From DUQW01 sp050953805 (GTDB taxonomy: Bacteria; Bacillota_I; Bacilli_A; Acholeplasmatales; Acholeplasmataceae), in assembly GCA_050953805.1 (NCBI GenBank), contig JBMNNE010000002.1, positions 496,001-560,000 of the forward strand: a DNA stretch of 64,000 bases. The letters are read 5' to 3'. A model generated the notes under the pieces. That model did not search any database, was not told the origin of the DNA, and worked only from the letters and a program-made list of their open reading frames with translations. Numbering within the stretch: the first letter of the stretch is position 1; every line of letters begins with the position of its first letter. Both the position numbers and the translations under genes were made by a program. This document shows positions 62,559 to 64,000 of this stretch, piece after piece.

Positions 62559-62635
62559 GCACCCATAGCTTAATTGGATAGAGCGTCACTTTCCGGAGGT
62601 GAAGGTTTCAGGTTCAAATCCTGATGGGTGCACCA
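62559..62635 (+). tRNA. tRNA-Arg (anticodon CCG)
   Basis: Cloverleaf of 77 bases: acceptor GCACCCA/TGGGTGC, D arm GCTT/GAGC, anticodon arm TCACT-TTCCGGA-GGTGA with CCG at 34-36, T arm TCAGG-TTCAAAT-CCTGA, discriminator A and encoded CCA. It reads CGG. Confidence 0.95.
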
Positions 62636-62639
62636 TAAT

Positions 62640-62728
62640 GGAGAAATACCCAAGAGGCTGAAGGGGCTGGCTTGGAAAGCTAGTAGAGTCGAAAGGCTGC
62701 GAGGGTTCAAATCCCTCTTTCTCCGCCA
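62640..62728 (+). tRNA. tRNA-Ser (anticodon GGA)
   Basis: Class II cloverleaf of 89 bases with the long variable arm of tRNA-Ser: acceptor GGAGAAA/TTTCTCC, anticodon arm CTGGC-TTGGAAA-GCTAG with GGA at 34-36, T arm GAGGG-TTCAAAT-CCCTC, discriminator G and encoded CCA. It lies 4 bases after tRNA-Arg and shares its transcript. It reads TCC and TCT. Confidence 0.95.
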
Positions 62729-62768
62729 TGATGTATTAGTAATAAGTTATCTTAAAAGGAGAATAACA

Positions 62769-63674
62769 ATGAATATTCAAAAAGAATCAAAAATTATAAC
62801 TAAAATTACTTTTTTAGCAATTATTTTTAATGTTGTCTTATTAATTGTTAAATTGATTTTTGGAATTATTGGAAAATCAAATGCGGTGATTAATAGTGCG
62901 ATTGATTCAGGATTAGATGTTTTAGTGACAGTAGCTGTCTTAATAATTGGAAGATTTAGTCGAAAAAAAGCGGATAAATCTCATCCATATGGGCATGAAA
63001 AATTTGAAAGTATTACAACGATTGGTTTTGGAATAGTTTTAGTTATTGTTGGAATTCAATTAGTCATTAATGGAGCTACTACAATCTTTAATTATTTCAA
63101 GGAAGGGATAGAAATAGTTAAGCCAGAAATCTTAGCGATAATTGCGGTTATTGCGACGATTGTAGTAAAATTAGGGTTATTTATTGTGACTGAAAGGTCT
63201 TATAAAAAAGCTAAATCGCCAGCACTAAAAGCGTTGGCTGTTGATCATATTTCAGACGTTTTAGTTTCACTAGCTTTATTAATTGGAGTTGTTTTAGCTT
63301 TAAATGGTTTTGTTATATTTGAGCCGATCGCTGGTATAATAATTGCTATTTTTATTGGATATAATGGTACTCAATTAATTATTGAAAGCATTGGTCAAGT
63401 AGTTGATGAAGCGGCAGATATTGAAGATATTAATCAAATTCGAGAATTAACTAAATCGGTTAATGGAGTCATTAAAATAGATAAAATAAGAACCAGAAAA
63501 TTTGGTTTAAAACTTTTTGTAGATATTGAGATTTCAGTAGATGGGAAATTAACCGTTGATGAAGGTCACGATATTGCCGAAGAAGTTCATGATATTATTG
63601 AAGATAAGATGGATATAGTGAAACACTGTATGGTTCACGTTAATCCTTATCATGATGTGAATTTAGATCAGTAA
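62769..63674 (+). CDS. Cation diffusion facilitator (CDF) transporter
   Basis: The 301-residue protein has the six-segment CDF fold, with HPYGHEKFE in the loop between segments 2 and 3 and a C-terminal cytosolic metal-sensing domain (IRTRKFGLKLFVDIEISVDG). It exports Zn, Mn, Fe or similar by proton antiport. The site in segment 2 reads AIDSGLD (D-x3-D) and in segment 5 VDHISD (D-x3-D), whereas YiiP has H-x3-D in segment 5. AAAAGGAG precedes the ATG at 62769, 41 bases after the tRNA-Ser. Confidence 0.93.
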   Translation: MNIQKESKIITKITFLAIIFNVVLLIVKLIFGIIGKSNAVINSAIDSGLDVLVTVAVLIIGRFSRKKADKSHPYGHEKFESITTIGFGIVLVIVGIQLVINGATTIFNYFKEGIEIVKPEILAIIAVIATIVVKLGLFIVTERSYKKAKSPALKALAVDHISDVLVSLALLIGVVLALNGFVIFEPIAGIIIAIFIGYNGTQLIIESIGQVVDEAADIEDINQIRELTKSVNGVIKIDKIRTRKFGLKLFVDIEISVDGKLTVDEGHDIAEEVHDIIEDKMDIVKHCMVHVNPYHDVNLDQ

Positions 63675-63712
63675 TTATCGATTTTATTATTAAATTTAAA
63701 AGGAGAGTAGGA

Positions 63713-64000
63713 ATGGGTATAATTGAAATTATCTTAATGTGGATAACTATTTTAATCCTACCTTTATTGTTAGTTATTTTAGGGTTAATCTTATGGAAGA
63801 AAACTCCTACTCCGAATTGGTTATTTGGATATCGAACCAAAAAAGCATTATCCGATGAAAAAACATGGTTTGTTGCTAATAAGTTATATGGAAAAATAGT
63901 TTTTCTTGTGGGTGTAATTGATTTAATTATTTTAATACCCACTTTAATATTAACTCTCCCTAATCACTTAGCAGTAATGTTAACTATTTTTTTAATACTT
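63713..64000 (+). CDS. SdpI-family-like membrane protein, 3' end outside window
   Basis: The visible 96 residues have two or three membrane segments and the pattern PNWLFGYRTKKALSDEKTWFVANKLYGK, which resembles the NxxxGxRTxxxxSxxxxW region of SdpI/YfhL-type membrane proteins. SdpI is the immunity protein to the SdpC toxin in Bacillus; many homologues have unknown roles. AAAAGGAGAG precedes the ATG. The frame is still open at 64000. Confidence 0.7.
   Translation, partial: MGIIEIILMWITILILPLLLVILGLILWKKTPTPNWLFGYRTKKALSDEKTWFVANKLYGKIVFLVGVIDLIILIPTLILTLPNHLAVMLTIFLIL

Noticed and set aside
62628..62768. Long N-terminal extension of the CDF transporter reading frame
   Set aside because: It runs through the tRNA-Ser gene; the ATG at 62769 has a good ribosome binding site and matches CDF N-termini.
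1..64000. CRISPR arrays, insertion sequences, prophage, rRNA, attachment sites or replication origin
   Set aside because: I saw no direct repeats with regular spacing, transposase or integrase genes, rRNA sequence or DnaA-box cluster; tRNA genes have no adjacent integrase or duplicated 3' ends.

Overview
The window is AT-rich, gene-dense chromosome from a low-GC Gram-positive-type bacterium. TGA is used as a stop (for example dnaD ends AAA ATA TGA and JetC ends CAA TGA) and Trp is TGG, so it is not a Mycoplasma/Spiroplasma with recoded TGA. The gene content resembles the non-recoded Mollicutes and their free-living relatives (Acholeplasma, Izemoplasma, Haloplasma neighbourhood): a PPi-type phosphofructokinase next to an ATP-type one, an alpha2 glycyl-tRNA synthetase, a short DnaE, a flavodiiron protein and a 4Fe-4S serine dehydratase. 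That placement is inference. Nearly everything is on the + strand; only four genes (PPi-PFK, an MBL hydrolase, ridA, fprA) are on the - strand.

Layout. 1-3.8 kb: end of recG, then plsX-rnc-dnaD-nth in a tightly overlapping run. 3.9-8.3 kb: HTH regulator, small membrane protein, a wall- or membrane-anchored protein of Ig-like repeats, flavodoxin. 8.4-15.7 kb: dnaE, then divergent PPi- and ATP-phosphofructokinases, then uvrB. 15.8-19.7 kb: a TroABCD/MntABCD-type metal ABC importer. 19.9-26.1 kb: heterodimeric ABC exporter coupled to tldD-tldE. 26.2-31.4 kb: exported protein, two overlapping mgtE genes, serine dehydratase, MBL hydrolase. 31.5-35.4 kb: secG, rpsU, then phoH-ybeY-cdd-era-recO. 35.4-44.0 kb: glyS, dnaG, sigA, trmK and a second ABC exporter pair. 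44.1-49.5 kb: tRNA-Arg, ridA, third ABC exporter pair, guanylate-kinase-like protein, ferritin. 49.6-50.7 kb: tRNA-Arg and an NAD-dependent reductase. 50.8-58.9 kb: the most unusual block. 59.3-64 kb: a glycosyltransferase-acyltransferase fusion, fprA, tRNA-Arg, tRNA-Ser, a CDF transporter and a truncated SdpI-like gene.

The strongest candidate for an undescribed system is 50780-58895. A PTS EIIA (PtsN-like) protein with an extra C-terminal domain, a JetA-, a JetB- and a JetC-type (Wadjet/MksBEF-like SMC) protein, PTS Enzyme I and a small membrane protein are joined by overlapping or nearly abutting reading frames. The JetD nuclease gene is not in the block; its usual place after jetC is taken by ptsI. 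This suggests that a condensin-like or plasmid-defence complex is physically or regulatorily tied to the phosphotransferase system.

Other points worth attention are a dnaG gene whose only sensible start codon is ATT, a 21-bp perfect palindrome in front of the phoH operon, a hairpin that buries the ribosome binding site of the Ig-repeat gene, and a consensus tRNA promoter whose -35 box lies inside the preceding terminator hairpin.
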